Part shown: piece by piece, positions 37,029 to 44,517 of the stretch
Layout of the letters: each line of letters starts with the position of its first letter
How positions within the stretch are numbered: the first letter of the stretch is position 1
From: Pseudomonas orientalis
Lineage (GTDB): Bacteria; Pseudomonadota; Gammaproteobacteria; Pseudomonadales; Pseudomonadaceae
Length of the DNA: 64,000 bases
Reading direction: 5' to 3'
Assembly: GCF_001439815.1 (NCBI RefSeq)
Contig: NZ_JYLM01000016.1
Span: 1-64,000 of the forward strand
Notes under the pieces: model-generated
What the model saw: the letters and a program-made list of their open reading frames with translations, nothing else
Told to the model about the DNA's origin: nothing
Database searches by the model: none
Position numbers and translations under genes: made by a program

Positions 37029-37202
37029 ATGAGCAGCCGCCTGAAACCCGATGACCAACAGCGTGTCCAAGAGTACCTGCAACTCTCCCAGCACAGAGTC
37101 GAGCGCAAGCCTTTCAGGCCGTGGCTGCTCCTCGGTGTGGTGCTGGCGGTGGTGATCGGGCTCGGTTTGCTGAGCCGCCTTTTGAGTTACCTGACGCTAT
37201 GA
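37029..37202 (+). CDS. DUF3094 family small membrane protein
   Basis: The 57-residue protein has a charged N-terminal half (MSSRLKPDDQQRVQEYLQLS) and one C-terminal membrane helix (WLLLGVVLAVVIGLGLLSRLL). This is the DUF3094 pattern, conserved next to ndh in pseudomonads. GACGAGGC precedes the ATG at 37029. Role unknown; being upstream of ndh, a link to the respiratory chain is possible. Confidence 0.82.
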   Translation: MSSRLKPDDQQRVQEYLQLSQHRVERKPFRPWLLLGVVLAVVIGLGLLSRLLSYLTL

Positions 37203-37262
37203 GCTGCCTGGCGCTCGCGGGGGTAACTGCTCCGATTTCTTTTAGCCTTGCGAGATATCCCC

Positions 37263-38561
37263 ATGACCCATCGTATTATTGTCGTCGGCGGCGGCGCCGG
37301 CGGCCTGGAACTGGCGACCCGCCTGGGTAAGACCCTGGGCAAACGCGGCAAAGCCAGCATCACGCTGGTGGACGCCAACCTGACGCATATCTGGAAACCG
37401 CTGCTGCACGAAGTGGCGGCCGGCTCGCTGAACTCTTCGGAAGACGAACTCAATTACGTCGCCCAGGCGAAATGGAACCACTTCGAGTTCCAATTGGGGC
37501 GTATGAGCGGGCTTGACCGCGAACAGAAGAAAATCCAACTGGCCGCCACCCTCGACGAAGAAGGTCGGGAACTGGTGCCCGCGCGCGTCCTTGGCTACGA
37601 CAGCCTGGTCATTGCCGTGGGCAGCACCACTAACGATTTCGGCACCGAGGGCGCTGCGCAGCATTGCCTGTTCCTCGACACCCGCAAACAGGCCGAGCGC
37701 TTTCACCAGCAATTGCTCAACCATTACCTGCGCGCCCACGCCGGGCAGACCGACACGGTCGAACAGATCAGCGTCGCCATCGTCGGCGCAGGCGCCACCG
37801 GCGTCGAACTGGCCGCGGAACTGCATAACGCCGCCCATGAGCTGGCAGCGTACGGCCTGGACCGCATCAAGCCGGAAAACATGCACATCACCCTGATCGA
37901 AGCCGGCCCACGGGTATTGCCCGCGCTGCCGGAGCGCATTGGCGGGCCGGTGCATAAAACCCTGGAGAAACTCGGGGTGACGGTGCTGACCAACTCGGCC
38001 GTCAGCGAAGTGACCGCCGACGCGCTGATCACCAGCAGCGGCCAAGTGATACCGGCCAGCCTCAAAGTCTGGGCCGCCGGGATTCGCGCCCCGGGTTTTC
38101 TCAAGGACATCGATGGCCTGGAGACCAACCGCATCAACCAGCTGCAGGTGCTGCCGACGTTGCAGACCACCCGCGACGAAAACATTTTTGCCTTTGGCGA
38201 TTGCGCCGCCTGCCCGCAACCGGACACCGACCGTAACGTGCCGCCACGCGCGCAAGCCGCTCACCAACAGGCTTCACTGCTCGCCAAGTCGCTGAAGTTG
38301 CGGATTGAAGGCAAGGAGCTGCCGACCTACAAATACACCGACTACGGTTCGCTGATCTCGCTGTCGCGCTTTTCCGCAGTGGGTAATTTGATGGGCAACC
38401 TCACCGGCAGTGTGATGCTGGAGGGCTGGCTGGCGCGGATGTTCTACGTATCGCTGTATCGCATGCACCAGATGGCGCTGTATGGTTTTTTCCGCACGGC
38501 GATGCTGATGCTGGGCAGCAAGATCGGGCGAGGGACTGAGCCGCGCCTGAAACTGCATTAA
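37263..38561 (+). CDS. ndh: Type II NADH dehydrogenase
   Basis: The 432-residue flavoprotein passes electrons from NADH to ubiquinone without proton pumping, at the inner face of the membrane. The FAD-binding GGGAGGLELAT is at residues 9-19, the NADH-binding IVGAGATGVELAAE near 173, and the conserved IFAFGDCAACPQ near 315. The C-terminal amphipathic stretch (YRMHQMALYGFFRTAMLML) anchors it. The ATG at 37263 starts just before the first beta strand; upstream MRDIP is unsupported. Confidence 0.94.
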   Translation: MTHRIIVVGGGAGGLELATRLGKTLGKRGKASITLVDANLTHIWKPLLHEVAAGSLNSSEDELNYVAQAKWNHFEFQLGRMSGLDREQKKIQLAATLDEEGRELVPARVLGYDSLVIAVGSTTNDFGTEGAAQHCLFLDTRKQAERFHQQLLNHYLRAHAGQTDTVEQISVAIVGAGATGVELAAELHNAAHELAAYGLDRIKPENMHITLIEAGPRVLPALPERIGGPVHKTLEKLGVTVLTNSAVSEVTADALITSSGQVIPASLKVWAAGIRAPGFLKDIDGLETNRINQLQVLPTLQTTRDENIFAFGDCAACPQPDTDRNVPPRAQAAHQQASLLAKSLKLRIEGKELPTYKYTDYGSLISLSRFSAVGNLMGNLTGSVMLEGWLARMFYVSLYRMHQMALYGFFRTAMLMLGSKIGRGTEPRLKLH

Positions 38562-38574
38562 CAAACACATGACC

Positions 38575-38604
38575 ATGTGGGAGGGGGCAAGCCCCCTCCC
38601 ACAT
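38575..38604. repeat. Single REP palindrome
   Basis: ATGTGGGAGGGGG, then CAAG, then the complement. It lies 13 bases after ndh and is the last REP before the ICE. Confidence 0.88.
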
Positions 38605-38637
38605 TTGATCTCCACTGTTACCGAGTTTGGCGCAGGC

Positions 38638-38674
38638 AAAAAAAATCCCCGTATCTTTCGATACGAGGATTTTT
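38638..38674 (-). terminator. Terminator of tRNA-Pro
   Basis: On the minus strand AAAAATCCTCGTAT pairs with ATACGGGGATTTTT (one mismatch), ending in a long T run, directly after the tRNA-Pro 3' end. Confidence 0.88.
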
Positions 38675-38678
38675 AATA

Positions 38679-38755
38679 TGGTCGGGGTAGGGGGATTCGA
38701 ACTCCCGACATCCTGCTCCCAAAGCAGGCGCGCTACCGGACTGCGCTATACCCCG
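38679..38755 (-). tRNA. tRNA-Pro (anticodon TGG)
   Basis: The minus strand gives a 77-base cloverleaf starting CGGGGTATAGCGCAG, anticodon loop TTTGGGA (TGG), T-loop TTCGAAT and encoded CCA. It originally followed tRNA-Lys, whose 3' part is still 95 bases upstream. Confidence 0.96.
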
Positions 38756-38756
38756 G

Positions 38757-38785
38757 TAATAAAAAGGCGACCTTTCAGTCGCCTT
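38757..38785 (-). terminator. Terminator between tRNA-Lys and tRNA-Pro
   Basis: On the minus strand AAGGCGAC and GTCGCCTT form a perfect 8-bp stem around TGAAAG, followed by a TTTTTATT run. It would end transcription from the ancestral tRNA-Lys gene or from anything reading out of the ICE end. Confidence 0.8.
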
Positions 38786-38849
38786 CTTCGATCAGCGCTT
38801 TTGGCCTCTGATCTTAAGATCTGATTCCAGCGTGAACTGGTCTCAAAAA

Positions 38850-38894
38850 TGGTGGGTCGTGTGGGATTCGAACCTACGACCAATTGGTTAAAAG
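38850..38894 (-). other. ICE attachment site: 45-base 3' end of tRNA-Lys
   Basis: The minus strand reads from CTTTTAACCAATTGGTCG to CCCACACGACCCACCA, which is the tRNA-Lys(TTT) anticodon loop through CCA. To the right, where the D-arm and acceptor 5' strand should be, sequence departs at 38895. This is the residue left on the chromosome side when an ICE integrates into a tRNA 3' end; the intact tRNA should stand at the far end of the element. The T-stem here has an A-C mismatch (positions 51-63 in tRNA numbering), consistent with a non-functional copy. Confidence 0.92.
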
Positions 38895-38961
38895 ACAATT
38901 GGTTTAGTGCTTCAGAGCCCAGGATCGTGTTCGCTACACATAGCTGTTTCCGTGGCCTCGC

Positions 38962-38989
38962 AGCCTCTAATGAACCCACATTAGAGGCT
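38962..38989 (+). promoter_or_regulatory. Perfect inverted repeat over the parA ribosome binding site
   Basis: AGCCTCTAATG and CATTAGAGGCT are perfect 11-bp arms around AACCCA, ending eight bases before the parA ATG. The 3' arm contains AGAGG, the only ribosome binding site of parA, so in RNA the hairpin would hide it; in DNA it could be an operator for autoregulation. Confidence 0.7.
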
Positions 38990-38996
38990 CCAAACC

Positions 38997-39857
38997 ATGA
39001 AAATCTCTGCGGTCGTGTCGACCAAAGGCGGCGTAGGCAAAACCACAATCGAGGCCAACCTCGGCGCTTTTTGTGCGGATGCAGGTCTGCGCGTGCTCCT
39101 CATCGACCTAGATCCTGCACAGCCCTCACTCTCCTCGTATTACCAATTGGTCGATGAAGCTCAGGGCGGCATCTACGACCTGCTGGCATTCAATATCACC
39201 GAATCAGCCAAGATCATATCCAGCACAGCGATTCCAAACCTGTCGCTTGTCATTTCCAACGACATCAACAACCAACTGAACAGCCTGCTCCTGCAAGCAC
39301 CTGACGGACGGTTGCGACTCGCCAACCTGATGCCAGCGTTCAAAGACCATTTCGACCTGGTGCTGATTGACACCCAAGGCGCCAGATCGGCCATGCTCGA
39401 AATGGTGGTCCTAGCCTCTGATTTGGTCATCTCCCCGCTTCCGCCCAATATGCTCGCTGCTCGGGAGTTCAGCCGGGGAACCATGCAGATGTTGGACGGC
39501 CTGCGCGCCTATGGGCGCCTGGGCATGAAAATCCCTCCCGTGCGGATCGTCGTCAACAATCTCGACCAAACCACTGACGCGCAAATGATCGAGCAGTCGG
39601 TACGGGAAATTTTCCAGGACAATGACGAAATCAACGTTCTGGATAGCGTCGTCCCCAGCGCAGTGGTGTTTCGTAGCGGTTCTTCACTGGGCGTCCCAGT
39701 ACATCGCCTGGAATACCGACAGCCTTCAAACCGCATATCTCCGGCAGCCCTAGTCGTCATCCGCCGTTTGGCCATTGAGCTTTTCCCAGAATGGCGTGAC
39801 CGCTTCGAGGCCATGACCGAGGAAAAGGTAGCCAACTTGGTGAGGGAGGGTCGTTGA
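38997..39857 (+). CDS. parA: ParA-family partition ATPase (Soj)
   Basis: The 286-residue ATPase has the deviant Walker A KGGVGKTT at residues 10-17, the A' motif LLIDLDPAQ, and Walker B FDLVLIDTQG. In PAPI-1 the homologue Soj sits at the same end of the island and is needed to keep the excised circle. Its partner is the ParB-type protein encoded at 45785. It starts 102 bases inside the element, behind a perfect inverted repeat. GAGGGAGG at its end serves the next gene, one base after its stop. Confidence 0.92.
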   Translation: MKISAVVSTKGGVGKTTIEANLGAFCADAGLRVLLIDLDPAQPSLSSYYQLVDEAQGGIYDLLAFNITESAKIISSTAIPNLSLVISNDINNQLNSLLLQAPDGRLRLANLMPAFKDHFDLVLIDTQGARSAMLEMVVLASDLVISPLPPNMLAAREFSRGTMQMLDGLRAYGRLGMKIPPVRIVVNNLDQTTDAQMIEQSVREIFQDNDEINVLDSVVPSAVVFRSGSSLGVPVHRLEYRQPSNRISPAALVVIRRLAIELFPEWRDRFEAMTEEKVANLVREGR

Positions 39858-39858
39858 A

Positions 39859-40617
39859 ATGGCGAAGCCCTCCATTACCGACGCTCGCAGTATTACTGCA
39901 GATCTCATCCTAGAGGTTGGCAAGTACTACAGCGCTCAGCAATTGCGCAGCTTGCAAGCCAAGCTCAGTGGAACCGCACGAGAAATCAGAGCCCTGACAA
40001 GCGGTTGCCATCTGCCCGGTCGGATTGGCGCCCAGTTGAGCGTTGAACAGATTCAGCTTTTGCAAGACGCAGCGAAGCTAATCGAGTCAGTGAACTCAAA
40101 CATAAAGCACGCGAAGGAAAAGCGCGGCCGCGACGAAAGCCAAGCCAAACACCGTCAGCAAAGTCGATATGCCGAAGCCAAACGCCTGGTAGCTGAAACA
40201 TATCTAGAACCTTTTGTCCCTGAGTCAACGGCTTTGGACCCTCTCCTAGATATTCTTAAAACAGCGCTGACGCTCAATCGCGCAGACGTTTTCAGGAATG
40301 GTTATTCACCTAGGGAGTTCAATCTCAGGCTCCGTGATTACCTGTCGCCTGCCAGAACTCGAAAGCTTATTGGCTGGACCAGTCCAAGTGCTTTTTGGAT
40401 AAGCACGGTTCTCTCTCTGCGTAATGACGTTGTGCAATCTGTTGAGCAAGAGATTGCTTACGACGATGGCTCAAGTGTTCAAGACCGTCTTGATGCCTTG
40501 AAACAGAAGGTTGCGGACTGTCTTGCCCGGACTCACCTATCTGCTGATGAGGAAGAAACACTTCGCCTGTGGTCTGAGGCGCTCTCCCCCCGCATTCAAC
40601 AGGAAGGGGGTGAATGA
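39859..40617 (+). CDS. Uncharacterised ICE protein, 252 residues
   Basis: I do not recognise this protein. It is soluble and mainly helical, with a basic central region (KHAKEKRGRDESQAKHRQQS, about residues 83-102) that could be a DNA- or RNA-binding coiled coil, then a Leu-rich helical domain. It follows parA after one base and overlaps the next gene (ATGA-type, 40614-40617), so it is made together with ParA. In related islands an unnamed protein takes this place. A role in partition or maintenance is an inference from position only. Confidence 0.75.
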   Translation: MAKPSITDARSITADLILEVGKYYSAQQLRSLQAKLSGTAREIRALTSGCHLPGRIGAQLSVEQIQLLQDAAKLIESVNSNIKHAKEKRGRDESQAKHRQQSRYAEAKRLVAETYLEPFVPESTALDPLLDILKTALTLNRADVFRNGYSPREFNLRLRDYLSPARTRKLIGWTSPSAFWISTVLSLRNDVVQSVEQEIAYDDGSSVQDRLDALKQKVADCLARTHLSADEEETLRLWSEALSPRIQQEGGE

Positions 40618-41315
40618 TGGACAAGCAAAAAGTCCTCAGCAAGGTCGCCAAACTCATGGCGCTGGCCAAGTCACAAGGCGCTGCCCCAAACGAAGTGGAA
40701 ATTGCACTTCGCCAAGCGCGCCATTTGATGAAGCAGTACAACCTGGAACACACCGAAGTCGCTGCCCATACAATCGAAGAAGCCATTGTCGGTACCAAAA
40801 CCCGTCGGGCACCGCAGGATTGGCTGCACCACCTGGCTTCAATCTGCTCTCAAGCCTTCGATTGCAGCCACTTGGCGTATTTCAATCCGTTACTTGGCTG
40901 GTCCTTCAAGTTCTTGGGGAAAGGTATTTCACCCGAGCTGGCAGCTCACACCTATTCATCGCTGCATCACCAGCTTGTCGCAGCCCGACGAGCTCATGTT
41001 GCCCAGCAGAAGCGCTGCCAACTGAAAACCAAACGTCACCGCGGCCAACTGTTTGCCGAGGGCTGGCTCAATGCCGTCGCCTCCAAGGTGAACCAGTTTG
41101 CAGGTGGGATAGACGAAAACACTGCGCTGGAGATCCAAGCCTACCTGGAATGGCACCATCCAAAACTAACACTAGCCATTATCAAGCCCATCGAAGCCAA
41201 AGGTCATGACACCCGCTCTTTGCAAGCGGGATGGGACCAGGGCAAGCATGCCAGGCTGCATCGTGGTGTTGGACAGCAGTCGCAAGGAGCCCTTGGGCAT
41301 GGGGGGAGCCAATGA
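40614..41315 (+). CDS. DUF2786 family protein
   Basis: The 233-residue protein starts with the DUF2786 signature: KVAKLMALAKSQGAAPNEVEIALRQARHLMKQYNL (given here as residues 9-43 with key elements LMALA, NE.E...A...A..LM..Y). The family is common on phages and ICEs and has no proven function; a DNA-related role is assumed. A basic Gln/Arg-rich stretch (HVAQQKRCQLKTKRHRGQ) follows in the middle. It has ATGA overlaps with genes on both sides. Confidence 0.8.
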   Translation: MMDKQKVLSKVAKLMALAKSQGAAPNEVEIALRQARHLMKQYNLEHTEVAAHTIEEAIVGTKTRRAPQDWLHHLASICSQAFDCSHLAYFNPLLGWSFKFLGKGISPELAAHTYSSLHHQLVAARRAHVAQQKRCQLKTKRHRGQLFAEGWLNAVASKVNQFAGGIDENTALEIQAYLEWHHPKLTLAIIKPIEAKGHDTRSLQAGWDQGKHARLHRGVGQQSQGALGHGGSQ

Positions 41316-42031
41316 GAACTCATTCGCTTTCACCTTTGGCCATGGCTGCGCTGGAACAAGCCAGATCCCAGCTTGGGCTTACCCCGGTTCACAAACACCA
41401 TGTTTGGAGTGAGGCAGAAGAGCGCACGCTCATTGCCCGTTATCCCGATGAACCGACTCATGTCCTAGCCGCCGAATTGGGGCTCAGCGTCTATCAGGTC
41501 TACGCCAAAGCCAAACGGCTGGGTTTGAGCAAAAGCACCGAGTTTCTTCGCAGTAGTCTCTGTGGCCGGCTTGACGGCAAGTTGGGAGCTGAATTCCGCT
41601 TTCCCAAGGGTTTTGTCCCGTGGAATAAGGGCCTCAAGGGGCTCCCCTCCTCTGGCCGCATGACTCAAACGCAGTTTAAGGCGGGGAATAAACCAGGGAA
41701 CTGGCTCCCTGTTGGCAGCCTGCGCACGACTCCTGACGGCTATCAGCAGAAGAAAATCACCGATACAGGTTATCCACCCGTTGACTGGAAAGCGGTGCAC
41801 GTACTGCTCTGGGAGGAGCATCACGGACCAGTCCCTTTAAACATGTGCGTGTGCTTCAAGGACGGCAACAAGGCCCATATAGCCCTGAATAACCTGGAGT
41901 TGCTGACGAGGGCAGAACGCATGCGTCGTAACACCATTCATCGGTATCCGGAAGAGCTGAAATCCGCAATACGCGCTATCGGCAAACTCAAACGCACCAT
42001 CCGGGAGGTTGAAAATGAAGAACAAGATTGA
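41312..42031 (+). CDS. HNH endonuclease
   Basis: The 239-residue protein has an N-terminal helix-turn-helix-like part (WSEAEERTLIARYPDE, AAELGLSVYQVYAKAKRLGL, about residues 30-72) resembling MmeI/phage HNH proteins, then an NUMOD-like segment (FPKGFVPWNKG) and an HNH_3 nuclease core (HVLLWEEHHGPV, CFKDGNKAHIALNNLELLTRAE, about residues 165-205). Free-standing homing-type HNH enzymes with this order are common in phages and ICEs. The ATG at 41312 overlaps the stop of the DUF2786 gene. Confidence 0.85.
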   Translation: MRTHSLSPLAMAALEQARSQLGLTPVHKHHVWSEAEERTLIARYPDEPTHVLAAELGLSVYQVYAKAKRLGLSKSTEFLRSSLCGRLDGKLGAEFRFPKGFVPWNKGLKGLPSSGRMTQTQFKAGNKPGNWLPVGSLRTTPDGYQQKKITDTGYPPVDWKAVHVLLWEEHHGPVPLNMCVCFKDGNKAHIALNNLELLTRAERMRRNTIHRYPEELKSAIRAIGKLKRTIREVENEEQD

Positions 42032-42233
42032 AGATCTACGTAATCACCTGTTCGTCGCGATCGAGAGCCTCCTGGACCCGGAAAAACCAATGGAAATTGA
42101 ACGGGCTAAAGCGGTAGCGGAGGTTGCTCAGGTCATGATCAATTCAGCGAAGGTTGAAGTCGACATGGTCAAAGCCCTGGGGGCACGCAACGGGAGTGGT
42201 TTTCTTCAGATAGGTCAGGAGTCAGGGAAATGA
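42015..42233 (+). CDS. Small ICE protein, 72 residues
   Basis: Not recognised as a named family. The 72 residues (MKNKIEDLRNHLFVAIESLL at the start) form a probable single helical domain. The ATG at 42015 follows GGAGG at 42004-42008 by six bases and lies inside the end of the HNH gene (17-base overlap); its stop overlaps the dnaB start (ATGA). Short proteins directly upstream of DnaB on these islands could be helicase loaders or regulators, but nothing in the sequence shows that. Confidence 0.72.
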   Translation: MKNKIEDLRNHLFVAIESLLDPEKPMEIERAKAVAEVAQVMINSAKVEVDMVKALGARNGSGFLQIGQESGK

Positions 42234-43579
42234 ATCACCTTGACCTATCACCGCCCTACTCCGTAGAGGCTGAACAAGGTGTGTTAGGTGGGCTACTGCT
42301 CGACAACAACACCTGGGATCTCGTCGCGGACAAACTGGATGCCTCTGATTTTTTTCGACACGACCATCGGTTGCTGTTCCGGACAATGGCAAGCCTTGCT
42401 GACAAGTCGATTCCGTTCGACATCGTCACCGTCCACAACGCGTTGGAGGAGCCAGACGAAGCCGGAGGGCTGAGCTATCTGGGCGAGCTGGCCAAAAATA
42501 CGCCGTCTGTAGCCAACATCGAGCATTACGCATCCATCGTGCGTAATCGCTCTCGGCTCAGACAGCTCATGTCCCTTGGATACCAATGCTCTCGCGAGGC
42601 GACAGACCCGTTGGCAAGTGCGGAAAATGTTCAAGAATCAATTGAACAGCAACTGTTCGCTCTGGGTGAGGGCAAGAGCGCAACGGAATTCGTCAATATC
42701 AACCAGTGCCTGACGAACGTCGTCGAACAAATAGACGAACATTTCAACGGCAATGTCACCGTGACCGGCCTGCCTTCAGGCCTGGAGGACCTGGACGAGC
42801 TGACGTCGGGTTTTCAAGAAGCCGACCTGATCATCCTCGGCGCGCGCCCGTCTATGGGGAAGACCTCTCTGGCCTTGAACTTCATAGATACGGCTCTGCA
42901 GGCAAAGCTTGATCGTACAGTTCAGGTTTTCAGCATGGAAATGCCGGCCAAAGCATTGATGTATCGATTGATGGGCATCCTAGGCCATATCGATCTGGGC
43001 AGGCTATTGAAGGGCAAGCTCGATGATGATGATTGGCCGAAGCTGACTGCAGCGGTTTCACGTATCAATGGCTATGGCGAGCGCCTGGTCATCGACGACT
43101 CATCAGCGCTCACGCCTGCAGTAATCAGAGCCAAATCTCGTCGAGCAGCTCGTCGCTTCGGGCACCCGAGCTTGATCCTGATCGATTACCTGCAGCTCAT
43201 GCGCTGCCCAGGTCAGGAAAACAGAGCCAACGAGATCAGCGCTATATCCCAGTCCCTCAAGGCCCTGGCGAAAGAGATGAATTGCCCGGTGGTTGCGCTT
43301 TCCCAGCTCAACCGGGAATTGGAGCGACGGCCAAATAAGCGTCCGATCAACGCAGACCTGCGTGATAGCGGTGCAATTGAACAGGACGCTGACCTGATTA
43401 TGTTCGTCTACCGGGACGAGGTGTACCACCCTCAGAGCGAACACAAAGGCATTGCAGAAATCATTCTCGGCAAGGCGCGTAACGGCCCAACTGGAACCGT
43501 CCGAACAGCCTTCATCGCCAACCAGACCCGATTTGCCAACCTCAGTCCCAGCGCCGGCTGGCAAGGGGCTCAACTATGA
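42230..43579 (+). CDS. dnaB: Replicative DNA helicase DnaB, ICE-borne
   Basis: The 449-residue helicase has the N-terminal DnaB domain (PPYSVEAEQGVLGGLLLDN), a linker, and a RecA-like C-terminal motor: Walker A ARPSMGKTSLAL near residue 206, Walker B LILIDYLQLM, the DnaB motif ALAKEMNCPVVALSQLNR with RGRNKRP-like ERRPNKRPINADLRDSG, and QDADLIMFVYRDE. It is shorter and clearly different from a housekeeping DnaB and is a standard component of PAPI-1/PFGI-1 islands, where it supports replication of the excised circle. It overlaps both neighbours by ATGA. Confidence 0.93.
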   Translation: MNHLDLSPPYSVEAEQGVLGGLLLDNNTWDLVADKLDASDFFRHDHRLLFRTMASLADKSIPFDIVTVHNALEEPDEAGGLSYLGELAKNTPSVANIEHYASIVRNRSRLRQLMSLGYQCSREATDPLASAENVQESIEQQLFALGEGKSATEFVNINQCLTNVVEQIDEHFNGNVTVTGLPSGLEDLDELTSGFQEADLIILGARPSMGKTSLALNFIDTALQAKLDRTVQVFSMEMPAKALMYRLMGILGHIDLGRLLKGKLDDDDWPKLTAAVSRINGYGERLVIDDSSALTPAVIRAKSRRAARRFGHPSLILIDYLQLMRCPGQENRANEISAISQSLKALAKEMNCPVVALSQLNRELERRPNKRPINADLRDSGAIEQDADLIMFVYRDEVYHPQSEHKGIAEIILGKARNGPTGTVRTAFIANQTRFANLSPSAGWQGAQL

Positions 43580-43770
43580 AAAAGCATTCCTCAGCGATGA
43601 ATACTCTCGTCCGCATCACTCACCGGTGCCTTCAATGCGATAGCCACCACCCGAAACATCAAGTGAATGGGGCTCCAGCCTTACCCGACGGTGAGGTGGA
43701 CGAGCTTATTTGCCCTACTTGCAATAGCTATGACATCGAGGAGCTTCAGGAGGTGTCGGATGCACAGTAG
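43576..43770 (+). CDS. Small zinc-ribbon protein
   Basis: The 64-residue protein has two CxxC pairs (RCLQCDSHHP and LICPTCNSYDI) about 29 residues apart, the pattern of a single zinc ribbon. ATGA overlap with dnaB; its last 11 bases overlap the next gene. Family unnamed to me; likely binds nucleic acid or protein. Confidence 0.72.
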   Translation: MKKHSSAMNTLVRITHRCLQCDSHHPKHQVNGAPALPDGEVDELICPTCNSYDIEELQEVSDAQ

Positions 43771-44281
43771 CGTCGAGCTATTTCCTAGTATCCATGCCGG
43801 TGCGGTGTTCGAAGCCTCTGCCGTGGCTCACGCCCATAAATCTGGGATCAACCCAGTGGAGCTCGACGCATTAGCTCAAGCGATCGGCCGCCTTGCTCGT
43901 GACCACACCACCGTGGTCCCAATGAGCATGCGTGAGGATCTGTTGGAGTTTGAGAAGCTCGGCTACGTCGAGCTGACCAACACGCCCAGCGCAACAATTA
44001 CCGTTGAACTGCTCTGCGCGGGCGCCTTGCTATCCAGCTACTTCTGGTCGGTTTGGGTGCCCCGCTACCTCCGGTGCTGCTCGCTGAAAGTGGGCGTCAT
44101 GTCTCACCTACAACACCCCGCGGAAGTTCAGCACTGCAGCGTGGTGTTCCGCGTGCCTGGAGCACGTGAGGCTACGCGTCACTTTTTGCATGAGCTCGGT
44201 ACCAAGTTTCCTGGCGACCAGGCTGAAATCATCGCGATCCAGGCCGGTAACGTTCTGGCAGACAGGGATGCAGAGCTATGA
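43760..44281 (+). CDS. Uncharacterised ICE protein, 173 residues
   Basis: No family recognised. The protein has no signal peptide; a mildly hydrophobic segment with aromatic residues (CAGALLSSYFWSVWVPRYL, about residues 92-110) might be buried or membrane-bound. The ATG at 43760 follows AGGAGG by six bases and overlaps the zinc-ribbon gene; an earlier in-frame start would overlap more and lacks such a site. Its stop overlaps the next start (ATGA). Confidence 0.68.
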   Translation: MHSSVELFPSIHAGAVFEASAVAHAHKSGINPVELDALAQAIGRLARDHTTVVPMSMREDLLEFEKLGYVELTNTPSATITVELLCAGALLSSYFWSVWVPRYLRCCSLKVGVMSHLQHPAEVQHCSVVFRVPGAREATRHFLHELGTKFPGDQAEIIAIQAGNVLADRDAEL

Positions 44282-44517
44282 CCACCAATCTCCTACCCGG
44301 AAAAAGCGAGAGCCTTCGTGTACTCGTGAAGTTTGCTGAAGCGAATGGCTGGACGGTGTCTCGCACTCAAGGTGGCCACATCAAGTTCACGAAGTCTGGC
44401 CTTGGATCGATTTACACCTCATCAACCGCAAGCGATTACCGCTCAGGCCTCAATGCCAAAGCCCGTATTCGTCGTGCTGATCGAGCTCAAACCATACATT
44501 CGCAGGAGGCAATCTAA
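44278..44517 (+). CDS. HicA-like small protein
   Basis: The 79-residue protein has the core of the HicA/YcfA double-stranded RNA-binding-like fold: FAEANGWTVSRTQGGHIKF, where the His of GGH.KF matches the HicA catalytic His. The usual second part (PHP.....G) is replaced by SSTASDYRSGLNAKARIRRA. No HicB antitoxin gene is next to it, so it may be a domesticated HicA fold rather than a toxin. ATGA overlap upstream; TAATG overlap with ndpA downstream. Confidence 0.7.
   Translation: MTTNLLPGKSESLRVLVKFAEANGWTVSRTQGGHIKFTKSGLGSIYTSSTASDYRSGLNAKARIRRADRAQTIHSQEAI

Noticed and set aside
38895..38996. Integrase gene at the left end of the ICE
   Set aside because: No recombinase frame lies near this att site; parA is the first gene. 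The integrase should be at the other end, beside the intact tRNA-Lys.
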